Source of the DNA: Altererythrobacter sp. ZODW24
GTDB taxonomy: Bacteria > Pseudomonadota > Alphaproteobacteria > Sphingomonadales > Sphingomonadaceae
NCBI RefSeq assembly: GCF_003344885.1
Contig: NZ_CP031155.1
Location: 62,001 to 126,000 of the forward strand
Direction of reading: 5' to 3'
Length of the DNA: 64,000 nt
Shown one piece after another: positions 42,779 through 51,445 of this stretch; position 1 is the first letter of the stretch, and each line of letters begins with the position of its first letter. Under the pieces are notes generated by a model that saw nothing but the letters and a program-made list of their open reading frames with translations, ran no database searches and was not told the DNA's origin. A program made the translations under genes and the position numbers.

Positions 42779-43942
42779 CTAAGCCACAGTTTGTGCGCGA
42801 TTTTCATCGCGGTGCTTCTTCAGATATTTCATGAAGGGCGTTCCGCCTGTGCCGACGTCTGGATCATTGCCCGGGACATCTGCCGCCTGCTTGTTGATGT
42901 AGCTCGCGGCATATTCGAGATGGCGCGTGCGGAAACGGGCGACCTGCTCGATGCATTTGTTGAAGGCCTCTTTCAGCGATTGCACGCCAGATGCCTCAAC
43001 AAATTCTCTTAGCGTCGATTGCTCCGCCAGATCTTCGATAAACTTGCGGTGTTTCACCGGCCGATACTGGTGGAGCTCATCCAGAAAGCTCTTCAACGGA
43101 TCAGCGCTATGCGCGACGCCGAACAGGGCATCCATCGCGGGAACGATAGAGCTTTGTGAGCCAGTCTGCCCGCGCAGTGCCTGCGGTTTGCCCTCGTAAG
43201 CTTCAACGCCGTCGTAGATCAGTCCGCCATTTAGTGCAGGGTTATTGGCCCAACCGTGAATGTAAGGGCGGACACGGTTGAAGTAGATGTAGGGATCACA
43301 GCGTTCGGTCATGCGCTTGAAGACGTCGTAAATCTTCTCCCAAGCGCCATCCATTTCGGTGAGTAATCGTTCTGTTTCAGCCGCATCTTTGTCACGCGAT
43401 GTGTGGATTAACTGCACGGCATTATCGAGCAACACACCTGCTTCAGCTTCAATCGCTACGTGGATCAGTACGAACCAATTTTCATCGTCGCCGCCGACAA
43501 AGTTCTGGACCATGTAGACATTGTCGAGGGTAATTGGGCCGTCCTTGTCCAGTCTTGCCCAATTATCGAGGACGTAGCCCGAGTAGGGAAGCAGCGGTGC
43601 CTGACCTAACTTATCAGCCAATGCGACCATCGGCTTCGACAGGTTAGCGGGGAGGGCGGTTGGTGCTTCCGCTTCACCCCAAACATAGGCTTGAACCAGA
43701 AAGCTGTAATGCACCATTGCGGTGCGGACTTCTTCATCGGGGGCTTCGTTGACCCAATCCTCCAGTCCCGGATCGGGTAATCGCTCTAGCCAGTGCCTGA
43801 CCCGGCCGCTTGATAGCAGGCCTGAGAGGTTACCGGCCGCCTGCACGATTTCATCAAATCGCTGAGGAAGCGTGACCTCGTCAATTTCATAATGGGAAAG
43901 GAAGCCGCGCTCGCGCGACATGCCGTAGTGTTTCATCTCCAT
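42779..43942 (-). CDS. Indoleamine 2,3-dioxygenase-type haem enzyme
   Basis: A 387-residue protein of the indoleamine 2,3-dioxygenase family, which opens the indole ring of tryptophan to N-formylkynurenine. Motifs are GQTGSQSSIVPAMDALFGVA, LHQYRPVKHRKFIEDLA, and RFRTRHLEYAASYINKQA, whose His is the probable proximal haem ligand. GTGGTPFMKYLKKHRDE closes the protein. It is distinct in sequence from bacterial tryptophan 2,3-dioxygenase (KynA). No kynureninase or formamidase genes are nearby, so the pathway context is not visible. Confidence 0.88.
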   Translation of the reverse strand: MEMKHYGMSRERGFLSHYEIDEVTLPQRFDEIVQAAGNLSGLLSSGRVRHWLERLPDPGLEDWVNEAPDEEVRTAMVHYSFLVQAYVWGEAEAPTALPANLSKPMVALADKLGQAPLLPYSGYVLDNWARLDKDGPITLDNVYMVQNFVGGDDENWFVLIHVAIEAEAGVLLDNAVQLIHTSRDKDAAETERLLTEMDGAWEKIYDVFKRMTERCDPYIYFNRVRPYIHGWANNPALNGGLIYDGVEAYEGKPQALRGQTGSQSSIVPAMDALFGVAHSADPLKSFLDELHQYRPVKHRKFIEDLAEQSTLREFVEASGVQSLKEAFNKCIEQVARFRTRHLEYAASYINKQAADVPGNDPDVGTGGTPFMKYLKKHRDENRAQTVA

Positions 43943-44015
43943 GTTGGACTCGCTTGCCGGGCGCGGGTTTGGCCGCCCGAAGCTGTCCGTTTGGTATCAA
44001 GTGCAACCGGCTTGT

Positions 44016-44528
44016 TCAAGCAGCCCCGGGAAAACTCACAAGCAAGTCGTATGCGCTGGCATCAGAGGCTCCGGCCAGCTTGATACCATTCCTCAATAAA
44101 AACGCATGCTTTACGATCTCAGCTTGCTGTTCGATCCCATATCGTTCGAGCGGCCATCCGGGTTTCAGGCTGTAGTGATAAGGCGTCCACGGCATTCGGT
44201 TGAAAACCAGCCACCAGCTGCCCTTTTTCTGGCTTTGCCAAACATGGACCATTTCATGAATGAAGAAGGCCTGCCGAGGGAGTGATTGGGCAGCGAAGTC
44301 ATCGCAATAAGCACTGCCGTTCGGGTGGAAATGGATGTGGCCGCGTGGGGCCATAGTCACGCGTTTGGGCTGGAACGGAAACCATTTCTTCCGGCGGATG
44401 CGGACTTCTGAATAGTTGATCGCGGTGCCGAAAATGCTCCGGGCGAGGGTGATCTCGCCAGAAGTAAGCGGCCGCTCCCCGCCAATAGGGCAGGAAGCGG
44501 CCGGATTTTCTGCAAAACTCTCGTTCAG
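44016..44528 (-). CDS. Zincin-like HExxH-variant protein, possible CTG start
   Basis: A 170-residue frame with a conserved-looking body: ARSIFGTAINYSEVRIRRKK, FQPKRVTMAPRGHIHFHP, FIHEMVHVWQSQKKG and ERYGIEQQAEIVKHAFLLRN. The HEMVH segment resembles a zincin motif. The first in-frame ATG (44360) would delete the N-terminal 56 residues, which look coding. No ATG, GTG or TTG precedes them before a stop; the only plausible start is CTG at 44528, overlapping the upstream gene stop as CTGA. It may equally be an ATT or GTG (44366) start. Product similar to vgr-related proteins; function unknown. Confidence 0.6.
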   Translation of the reverse strand: MNESFAENPAASCPIGGERPLTSGEITLARSIFGTAINYSEVRIRRKKWFPFQPKRVTMAPRGHIHFHPNGSAYCDDFAAQSLPRQAFFIHEMVHVWQSQKKGSWWLVFNRMPWTPYHYSLKPGWPLERYGIEQQAEIVKHAFLLRNGIKLAGASDASAYDLLVSFPGAA

Positions 44529-45007
44529 CGTGCTTCACCAGCGGCGCGGATTTCAGCCAGGAAGCTGATCTTGTCGCCGCCAAGGAATGTCAGTGTCACT
44601 TCAGTGCTGCCGCCCGAAGCAAGACCTTCTTCCAAGTCACTAGCCATTATGTGAACTTTGCCGGGTTCGAGCGCGAATGTAGTACCGGGCTGCACCATGA
44701 TCTGGTCCATCGGCATCATTTCCATCTTACCGCTCCATTCAGCCATTTCATGCATAGCTGCTGACTTTGCTGCGGCGACGTCAACTGCCTGGACGGATGC
44801 ACCGCGATCGCTTTCGTTCTTGATGTCGAAATAGACTGCGCCGGGATTGCCCGCGACTGCAGGCAGAATCAGACGAGCGTTTTCAACCGACACGCCCGGC
44901 ATCGCATCAACTTCTCCAGCTGGTTCTTCGGTTGCCGTTTCGCCGCAGGCAGCGAGACTAAGAGTCGCAAAACCGAGTGCAGCGGCAGCCAAAAGCTTAC
45001 TTTTCAT
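44525..45007 (-). CDS. PCu(A)C-type copper chaperone lipoprotein
   Basis: A 160-residue PCu(A)C family protein delivering Cu(I) to cytochrome oxidase. The ATG at 45007 gives a lipoprotein leader MKSKLLAAAALGFATLSLAAC. Copper ligands match the HxnMx21HxM pattern: SAAMHEMAEWSGKMEMMPMD and later LEPGKVHIMA. A longer frame to 45088 lacks signal character. The TGA stop overlaps the proposed CTG start of the next gene. Confidence 0.92.
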   Translation of the reverse strand: MKSKLLAAAALGFATLSLAACGETATEEPAGEVDAMPGVSVENARLILPAVAGNPGAVYFDIKNESDRGASVQAVDVAAAKSAAMHEMAEWSGKMEMMPMDQIMVQPGTTFALEPGKVHIMASDLEEGLASGGSTEVTLTFLGGDKISFLAEIRAAGEAR

Positions 45008-45066
45008 AAAATTGTTCCTGTTTGTGGCCCATTGTGGATTACCTATAAAACTAGCCCGCCGCATCC

Positions 45067-45094
45067 CTTGTGCCAAGCAAAACCGCACCTATAT
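45067..45094 (+). promoter_or_regulatory. RpoH-like heat-shock promoter of dnaK
   Basis: CTTG (45067-45070), 17 bp, then CCTATAT (45088-45094), close to the alphaproteobacterial RpoH consensus. Predicted transcription start is about 45101, giving an approximately 83-nt leader to dnaK. Confidence 0.6.
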
Positions 45095-45183
45095 CCGCCC
45101 TGTAATCGAGCTGTTCGACTGCTTCGCCATCTATGGGGAGCGACAAGGACGGCGTCCAATATTGAAAGTGAGATGGGGAAACC

Positions 45184-47133
45184 ATGGCTAAAGTAATCGG
45201 TATCGACCTTGGAACCACCAACAGCTGTATTGCTGTTATGGACGGCGGGAAGCCCAAGGTCATTGAAAATTCCGAAGGCGCGCGTACCACGCCTTCTATC
45301 GTTGCCTTCACGAAAGACAGCGAACGTCTGATCGGTCAGCCGGCCAAGCGCCAAGCAGTAACCAACCCAGACAACACTCTCTTCGCAATCAAGCGCCTCA
45401 TCGGCCGCCGGTTCGAAGATCCCATGACCAAGAAGGACATGGATCTGGTTCCCTATGACATCGTCAAGGGCAAGAACGGCGACGCTTGGGTTGAAGCCGG
45501 CGGCGAAAAGTACAGCCCTTCACAAATTTCCGCTTTCATCCTGCAAAAGATGAAAGAAACCGCTGAGAGCTATCTTGGCGAAGACGTAACGCAGGCCGTT
45601 ATTACGGTTCCTGCCTACTTTAACGACGCCCAGCGTCAGGCAACCAAGGATGCGGGTCAGATTGCCGGCCTCGAAGTTCTCCGCATCATCAATGAGCCAA
45701 CCGCTGCGGCGCTCGCATACGGCCTCGACAAGGATGACGGCAAAACCATCGCCGTTTATGACCTTGGCGGCGGTACGTTCGATATTTCGGTTCTCGAAAT
45801 CGGCGACGGCGTGTTTGAAGTGAAGTCGACCAACGGCGACACTTTCCTTGGCGGTGAAGATTTCGATGCAGCCATCGTTGAATGGCTCGCAGAGCAGTTC
45901 AAGAAAAAAGAAAACATGGACCTGAAGACCGACAAACTCGCTCTCCAGCGTCTCAAGGAAGCTGCAGAGAAAGCCAAGATCGAGCTTTCCAGCGCGCAGA
46001 CCACCGAAGTGAACCTGCCCTTCATCACCGCACGTATGGAAGGCGGCGCTTCAACCCCGCTTCACCTCGTCGAAACAATCAGCCGTTCGGATCTCGAAAA
46101 GATGGTCGGCGATTTGATCAAGCGCACTCTGGAGCCTTGCAAGAAGGCCCTGAAGGACGCTGGTCTCGACAAGAGCGCGATTGACGAAGTCGTTCTGGTT
46201 GGCGGCATGACCCGTATGCCTAAGGTACGCGAAGTCGTCGAAGAGTTCTTCGGTAAGGAACCGCACACCGGTGTGAACCCTGACGAAGTCGTTGCAATGG
46301 GCGCTGCCATTCAGGCTGGCGTTCTGCAGGGCGATGTTAAAGACGTTCTGTTGCTCGACGTTACCCCGCTGTCGCTGGGTATCGAAACGCTCGGCGGCGT
46401 GTTCACCCGGATGATCGACCGCAACACGACGATCCCGACCAAGAAGTCGCAGACCTACTCGACCGCTGAAGATAATCAGCAGGCCGTGACGATCCGCGTG
46501 TTCCAGGGCGAGCGTGAAATGGCGGCGGATAACAAAATCCTCGGCCAATTCGACCTGATCGGTATTCCGTCCGCACCGCGCGGCGTTCCGCAGATCGAAG
46601 TGACCTTTGACATCGACGCCAACGGCCTCGTGAACGTGTCCGCTAAGGATAAGGGCACAGGCAAGGAACAGCAGATCCGCATTCAGGCTTCTGGTGGTCT
46701 CAACGAATCCGACATCGATCAGATGGTTCAGGATGCCGAGAAGTTTGCCGAAGAAGACAAGAAGCGCCGGGAAGGCGCAGAAGCGCGTAACAATGCCGAC
46801 AGCCTGGTCCACGCGACCGAGAAGCAGTTGGAAGAGCATGGCGACAAGGTTGACGCGTCGCTGAAGGCCGACGTCGAAGCCGCACTGGCCGAGGCCAAGA
46901 CCGCTCTCGAAGGTGATGATCCGGATGCGATCAATGCCAAGTCACAAGCCTTGACTGAAGTAGCCATGAAGATGGGGCAGTCGATCTATGAGCAGGAACA
47001 AGCTGCTGCTGGTTCTGGAGATGGAGCCAGTGATGCTGAAGCTGCTGACGAAGCGGGGAAAGCTGACGAAGATGTCGTCGATGCCGAGTTCTCGGAAGTT
47101 GACGAAGACGCCAGCGAAGACAGTAAGGCTTAA
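45184..47133 (+). CDS. dnaK: Molecular chaperone DnaK (Hsp70)
   Basis: A 649-residue Hsp70. The ATPase domain begins [15 protein letters not shown] and contains [35 protein letters not shown] and [20 protein letters not shown]. The substrate domain has [20 protein letters not shown], and an acidic C-terminal tail follows the helical lid. Family-normal length. An RpoH-like promoter lies upstream and a strong hairpin separates it from dnaJ. Confidence 0.99.
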   Translation: MAKVIGIDLGTTNSCIAVMDGGKPKVIENSEGARTTPSIVAFTKDSERLIGQPAKRQAVTNPDNTLFAIKRLIGRRFEDPMTKKDMDLVPYDIVKGKNGDAWVEAGGEKYSPSQISAFILQKMKETAESYLGEDVTQAVITVPAYFNDAQRQATKDAGQIAGLEVLRIINEPTAAALAYGLDKDDGKTIAVYDLGGGTFDISVLEIGDGVFEVKSTNGDTFLGGEDFDAAIVEWLAEQFKKKENMDLKTDKLALQRLKEAAEKAKIELSSAQTTEVNLPFITARMEGGASTPLHLVETISRSDLEKMVGDLIKRTLEPCKKALKDAGLDKSAIDEVVLVGGMTRMPKVREVVEEFFGKEPHTGVNPDEVVAMGAAIQAGVLQGDVKDVLLLDVTPLSLGIETLGGVFTRMIDRNTTIPTKKSQTYSTAEDNQQAVTIRVFQGEREMAADNKILGQFDLIGIPSAPRGVPQIEVTFDIDANGLVNVSAKDKGTGKEQQIRIQASGGLNESDIDQMVQDAEKFAEEDKKRREGAEARNNADSLVHATEKQLEEHGDKVDASLKADVEAALAEAKTALEGDDPDAINAKSQALTEVAMKMGQSIYEQEQAAAGSGDGASDAEAADEAGKADEDVVDAEFSEVDEDASEDSKA

Positions 47134-47150
47134 GCCTGACGGCGATGACT

Positions 47151-47189
47151 AAAGGTGCCGCTCTCGCCGATGCGAGGGCGGCGTCCTTT
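47151..47189 (+). terminator. Terminator or attenuator between dnaK and dnaJ
   Basis: Nested arms AAAGG-GCCGC-CTCGC pair with GCGAG-GCGGC-CCTTT around a CGAT loop, giving a long hairpin with small bulges. ATCGAAGG follows. It sits 17 bp after dnaK and 18 bp before the dnaJ GTG. It likely lowers dnaJ expression relative to dnaK or protects the dnaK mRNA 3' end. Confidence 0.65.
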
Positions 47190-47207
47190 ATCGAAGGGAC
47201 CGTGTAA

Positions 47208-48335
47208 GTGCCGGCTACCGAAATCGACTATTACGAACTGCTCGAAGTGTCCCGCGACGCAGACGGGGCGACGATCAAATCGTCATACCGCAAACTCGCG
47301 ATGAAGTATCACCCGGACCGCAATCCGGGGGATGCTGAAAGCGAAGCGCGCTTTAAGGCGATCAGTCAGGCTTACGATTGTCTGAAAGATCCGCAGAAAA
47401 AAGCGGCTTACGACCGCTACGGCCATGCTGCTTTCGAGCAAGGCATGGGTGGCGGTGGCGGCGGAGGTCAACAAGGCGGCTTCTCCGATCTTGGCGACAT
47501 ATTCGAGACGATCTTCGGCGGCGGTTTTGGCGGTGGCGGCGGTCAGCGTCAGCCACGTCGCGGCGCTGACCTACGCTATGACATGGAGGTCACTCTCGAA
47601 GAGGCATTCCACGGCAAAGATGCTCAAATTGAAATTGAAGTTTCGCAGAGCTGCGGAACTTGTACGGGCACTGGTGCTGAACCGGGCACCGGCACACGCA
47701 TGTGCAATCTTTGCAATGGCCACGGCAAAGTCCGCGCGCAGCAGGGTCTATTTGTAGTCGAGCGCGCTTGCCCGACCTGCCACGGTCGTGGTGAAATCAT
47801 CGAAACGCCTTGTCGCTCTTGCCAAGGCGAGGGACGAATTGATGAAGAGCAGAAGCTCGATGTCGACATTCCGCCGGGGGTTGATACTGGCACGCGAATT
47901 CGCCTGTCGGGTAAGGGAGAAGCAGGGCCACAGGGCGCACCTCCCGGTGATCTTTACATCTTCCTGCATATCAAGCGGCACAGCGTCTTCGAGCGCGAGG
48001 GCACGACGTTGATCACGCGTATGCCGGTCAGCTTCACGACTGCGGCGCTTGGCGGTAAGGTCGAGATTCCCGATCTCGATGGTGAAGTGAATGTAATCGA
48101 CATTCCGGCCGGTATCCAGACCGGCAAGCAGCTGCGCAAACGCGGCGCTGGTATGCCTGTGCTGCAAGGCCGTGGACGCGGTGATCTGGTAGTCGAGTTA
48201 TCGGTCGAAACACCGACCAAACTCAGCGGGAAACAGAAGGAACTGCTGCGCGAATTTCAGGAAACTGAAACCGGTGAGGAATGTCCGGAAAGCCGTGGTT
48301 TCTTTGACCGTGTGAAGGACGCTTTCGCCGGTTAG
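47208..48335 (+). CDS. dnaJ: Chaperone protein DnaJ (Hsp40)
   Basis: A 375-residue class I Hsp40 that feeds clients to DnaK. The J domain has IDYYELLEVSRDADGATIKS and MKYHPDRNPGD with the HPD motif; a Gly-rich stretch (about 75-110) follows. Four zinc-finger CxxCxGxG-type repeats are seen: CGTCTGTGAEPG, CNLCNGHG, CPTCHGRG and CRSCQGEG. The start is GTG. The pair with dnaK is the usual one. Confidence 0.98.
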   Translation: MPATEIDYYELLEVSRDADGATIKSSYRKLAMKYHPDRNPGDAESEARFKAISQAYDCLKDPQKKAAYDRYGHAAFEQGMGGGGGGGQQGGFSDLGDIFETIFGGGFGGGGGQRQPRRGADLRYDMEVTLEEAFHGKDAQIEIEVSQSCGTCTGTGAEPGTGTRMCNLCNGHGKVRAQQGLFVVERACPTCHGRGEIIETPCRSCQGEGRIDEEQKLDVDIPPGVDTGTRIRLSGKGEAGPQGAPPGDLYIFLHIKRHSVFEREGTTLITRMPVSFTTAALGGKVEIPDLDGEVNVIDIPAGIQTGKQLRKRGAGMPVLQGRGRGDLVVELSVETPTKLSGKQKELLREFQETETGEECPESRGFFDRVKDAFAG

Positions 48336-48343
48336 CCGTCAGC

Positions 48344-50662
48344 TCAACCGAACTTGGCGGCAACTTCTGCGCGAATGTTGGAGATCAAAGATGGGTCCGC
48401 TTTCAGCCGATCCCGTTCTTCGTCCAAAATGGCGTCGAAAATCCGGTATTTGAACCCGATAATAACTTCAGGTTCAAGCGGATCGTCAACGGTGGAGCAG
48501 GTCAGGTCAATCATCCGTTCCGCACCGTGCAGGCGGCCCCATAGATAGTCATTTTCACGGTAAGCGCGGCTGAAGAACGCGCCGAAATTGTAGAACTCTA
48601 TCCCGCGCAATGTTGCTGTAGTTCCGCCCTTGCGAATCGACGTCGCATCGTCGGGTGATATGCGGTCGACTTTGATTGGGTCGAACTCGGTCAGTCCCTC
48701 GTTCCGAAGCAATGGCAAGGTCGCCACATCGTAAAACGGGAAGCCAAGATAGGCGAGCAGCACCCTTCGCCGCAAATCTTTGGGCATGTCACAGAGTGCC
48801 ACGGCAAGCTGTTCTTCCGCTTGATCGTCAATCTCAATCAATTCCCGGCCTTCGGAAAATGCATTGAGAACGGCACCTGGATCTTCCAGCACAGTGTGCG
48901 CCACCTTCTCAAACCCATCTCCGAGATATGAGGTTCCTTCACGTTCGAAATAGAGCGACAGGATCGAGAATATCGCTTCGCGCGCTGCATCGGCATCGCT
49001 GTCGCTGAGCAATGGATCAGCCTCCCATTCTCGGGACAGGCGGCGGGCAATTAGCCGCAACCGGCGAATTCGAAAACCAATGTCATGTTCGCGGAAGAAT
49101 GCGATTGCTTCAGGTGAGGCACCGCCAGCAGGTGCGGCAAGATTGTCTAGACCGCGCGCCTCCAGCTCATCACGCAAACGGTCTTCGATCGGCGATGGAT
49201 CAGCCAGCATTAAATGCGGCGCTGCCTGCATCGTTACCCGTGCAAGCCGCTGGATAATCCCGCCAAGTTTCGTCTGGGCATAGGCTTGGAAAGGATAACC
49301 GGCTTGTTCGGCAGCGGCCTGTTGGGCTTTGTTACGCCATGCCTTCAGCCGTTTCGGCGTCGGCTTGTCGAGGAAAAGCGTGCGGCCAAACAGGCGCTCG
49401 ACTGCAGTTTCGACTTGGGGGCGCAGCGCTGTTACGATGCGCCGCATCCGTTCGGCCTCGAGCGACTGCGCTTCGATATCTTCCAAATTGTCGCGGATCG
49501 GTTGCTCTCGTGGGAGAGTCGATAGAGAGCCAAGAATAGCCGAGAAGAATCCTACTTTGCCGCCGCTGTTCTCCTTGCGCTTCGAACCAAACCGGTCGGG
49601 CCGGGGGTCTATATAGACGAACCGCCGGTCAACTTCGCGCTGGGCAGGGCGACCTTTTAGCGCGGCGACAGCGCCCCCAAAGGGTGCGTTGATCAAAACT
49701 GAGCCGTCTATCAGTGATACGTTTTCGGTATCATCTTGCCTCACGTGAACCGGCATTACGCGTTCGAGGAAGTTTTCCCGGCTAGTCCATTCGTGGCCTG
49801 ACGCTTCTGCCAGCTTGTCGATCTCACTCAATTGCAATGGCGGAAATGCGCCAGGAAAGCTGGCTGTTGAGCGGGCCGCAAATGTCAGTTCGAGGGGGTC
49901 GGCGAGGTTCTCGCCCCCTGCTTTCGGCACGCGCTTGCGAAAGCTGACCGGCATGCGGTGTTCGCTTTCCTCGGCGATTGGCGGGCTGTTAAGCCTCAGT
50001 AACTCCAGATAACCACGAAAGTCAGTCGCTGTCACGTAAAGGTCGATGGGATGACCCGGGGGCAACAAAGGCGCGTCGATGGTTTCTTTCGCCATTGAAT
50101 CCAATGCATTGCACAGTAGTTTTGAAAAGCCGGAGCCCGAGAATGGCGGTTCAAACCAACGGCCACGAACGAGGCGGCTGATCTTACTGCGGACTTCTTC
50201 ACGCGTCTCGCGGGCGACACTGTCTGAAACCATATTGCCAGGACGCCGCAACAGCCAGCCAACCAGTGGCATGGCCCAGAACTTCGCGATGCGAGACCAT
50301 GGAACGGCATCTGGATCCGTCAGTGCCTCGACGTCAGCCATCTCGAGCCAAAGGTCTGTGAGTGGCTCGAGCGACTGTCCGGAATGAATAGCCTGCGCCA
50401 GAAAGACTGCATTGATCCCGCCCGCACTGGCGCCGGTCAAAATATCCGGCAGAACGCGCAACTTTAGATCGCTGACTTCTCCGATATGGGAAAGTAGGTC
50501 GGCGTAAACACCCTCCGCACCAACGGGATTATGCCCGCTTGAATGAAAAGCGCGGCTTGCCCGGGCGAGCTTCCACAGCTCCTTCGTGACCCCGTGCATA
50601 TAGACCGCAAGGCTGACACCGCCATAGCAGACGAGCGCAATACGGAGTTCCTTTTGCCTCAT
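48344..50662 (-). CDS. Large patatin-like protein
   Basis: A 772-residue patatin-like protein with a C-terminal DUF3376-type extension. The oxyanion loop is in ALVCYGGVSLAVYMHG, the nucleophile Ser in LTGASAGGINAVFLAQA near residue 82, and the catalytic Asp in VSLIDGSVLINAPFGG (DGS in place of DGG/A). A lipid acyl hydrolase activity is inferred. Subcellular location is presumably cytoplasmic or membrane-associated. It is convergent with dnaJ, with an 8-bp gap. Confidence 0.9.
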   Translation of the reverse strand: MRQKELRIALVCYGGVSLAVYMHGVTKELWKLARASRAFHSSGHNPVGAEGVYADLLSHIGEVSDLKLRVLPDILTGASAGGINAVFLAQAIHSGQSLEPLTDLWLEMADVEALTDPDAVPWSRIAKFWAMPLVGWLLRRPGNMVSDSVARETREEVRSKISRLVRGRWFEPPFSGSGFSKLLCNALDSMAKETIDAPLLPPGHPIDLYVTATDFRGYLELLRLNSPPIAEESEHRMPVSFRKRVPKAGGENLADPLELTFAARSTASFPGAFPPLQLSEIDKLAEASGHEWTSRENFLERVMPVHVRQDDTENVSLIDGSVLINAPFGGAVAALKGRPAQREVDRRFVYIDPRPDRFGSKRKENSGGKVGFFSAILGSLSTLPREQPIRDNLEDIEAQSLEAERMRRIVTALRPQVETAVERLFGRTLFLDKPTPKRLKAWRNKAQQAAAEQAGYPFQAYAQTKLGGIIQRLARVTMQAAPHLMLADPSPIEDRLRDELEARGLDNLAAPAGGASPEAIAFFREHDIGFRIRRLRLIARRLSREWEADPLLSDSDADAAREAIFSILSLYFEREGTSYLGDGFEKVAHTVLEDPGAVLNAFSEGRELIEIDDQAEEQLAVALCDMPKDLRRRVLLAYLGFPFYDVATLPLLRNEGLTEFDPIKVDRISPDDATSIRKGGTTATLRGIEFYNFGAFFSRAYRENDYLWGRLHGAERMIDLTCSTVDDPLEPEVIIGFKYRIFDAILDEERDRLKADPSLISNIRAEVAAKFG

Positions 50663-50724
50663 GGCGTTAGCGTGGCAAAACCCTCAGGTGCGGGCAAGGG
50701 CAAAGAAGTCTTGAAGCCGCAATT

Positions 50725-51366
50725 CTAAACACGCCAGCGGAAGTGCCCGTCGAGCTTGTGGGCAAAAACCACAGCCTCTTCACGCGCACCGCTGCCGATG
50801 TTGTGAACTGCTAACAGATCGTCATTGGCCAAGCGCTTTGACACAATGCCGATATGTGGAAATTTTCCGCCAACCTTGCTGGTGAAGATATCGCCCGGCG
50901 ACCAATCGGCAGGATCGCTGCTTATCGGCAGTGCTGCGCCTTGGCGCGTCAGGAACGTTTGCAGGTTAGGAACGCGCCTGTGATCAATGTTACGATCTGT
51001 TGATCGAAGCTGCCAGTTTTTTGGATATCGCTCGAAATTGGCCTTCATATCCTCATGCACCAATTTCTGTAGATCGATATCAAATGCATCGCGGTATGCC
51101 CGGATGACGACATCGGTGCAGACGCCGCGCGACCGTGGTACATCGCCGCCGGGATATGACATTCCATTATAGGCTGGGTCATAGGAGACCGTCACACCGA
51201 TCTGTTTTCGAGCCGCAGCTATCAGTTGTGATGCACGGTCCGTTGCTGGTTCATCGACTTCTGGCGGCAACGCTTGGGTGGCGTTTGAGCATGACGGAAG
51301 CAGCAGCGCACCCAAGGCCAAGCCGCTCATGAACTGACGGCGATGGATATGCGCTTGTGTAATCAT
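50725..51366 (-). CDS. DUF1287 exported protein
   Basis: A 213-residue DUF1287 protein of the NlpC/P60-like fold group. The leader carries HRRQFMSGLALGALLLPSC, which could be Tat-dependent and lipobox-containing. Conserved features are YNGMSYPGGDVPRSRGVCTD (candidate active Cys), DRNIDHRRVPNLQTFL, FPHIGIVSKR and LAVHNIGSGAREE (candidate His). Activity is unproven; amidase or peptidase is a guess. Stand-alone gene. Confidence 0.87.
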   Translation of the reverse strand: MITQAHIHRRQFMSGLALGALLLPSCSNATQALPPEVDEPATDRASQLIAAARKQIGVTVSYDPAYNGMSYPGGDVPRSRGVCTDVVIRAYRDAFDIDLQKLVHEDMKANFERYPKNWQLRSTDRNIDHRRVPNLQTFLTRQGAALPISSDPADWSPGDIFTSKVGGKFPHIGIVSKRLANDDLLAVHNIGSGAREEAVVFAHKLDGHFRWRV

Positions 51367-51445
51367 AGGCTGAATGTGCGGATCACTAATGAACCACCAG
51401 TGAAGCAGCCCTTGCGTTCTATCTTTGTTCTATTTACGAGGACTC

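Noticed and set aside
46051-46839. A 262-codon minus-strand frame inside dnaK
   Set aside because: dnaK is full length and highly conserved here; the antisense frame is a shadow.
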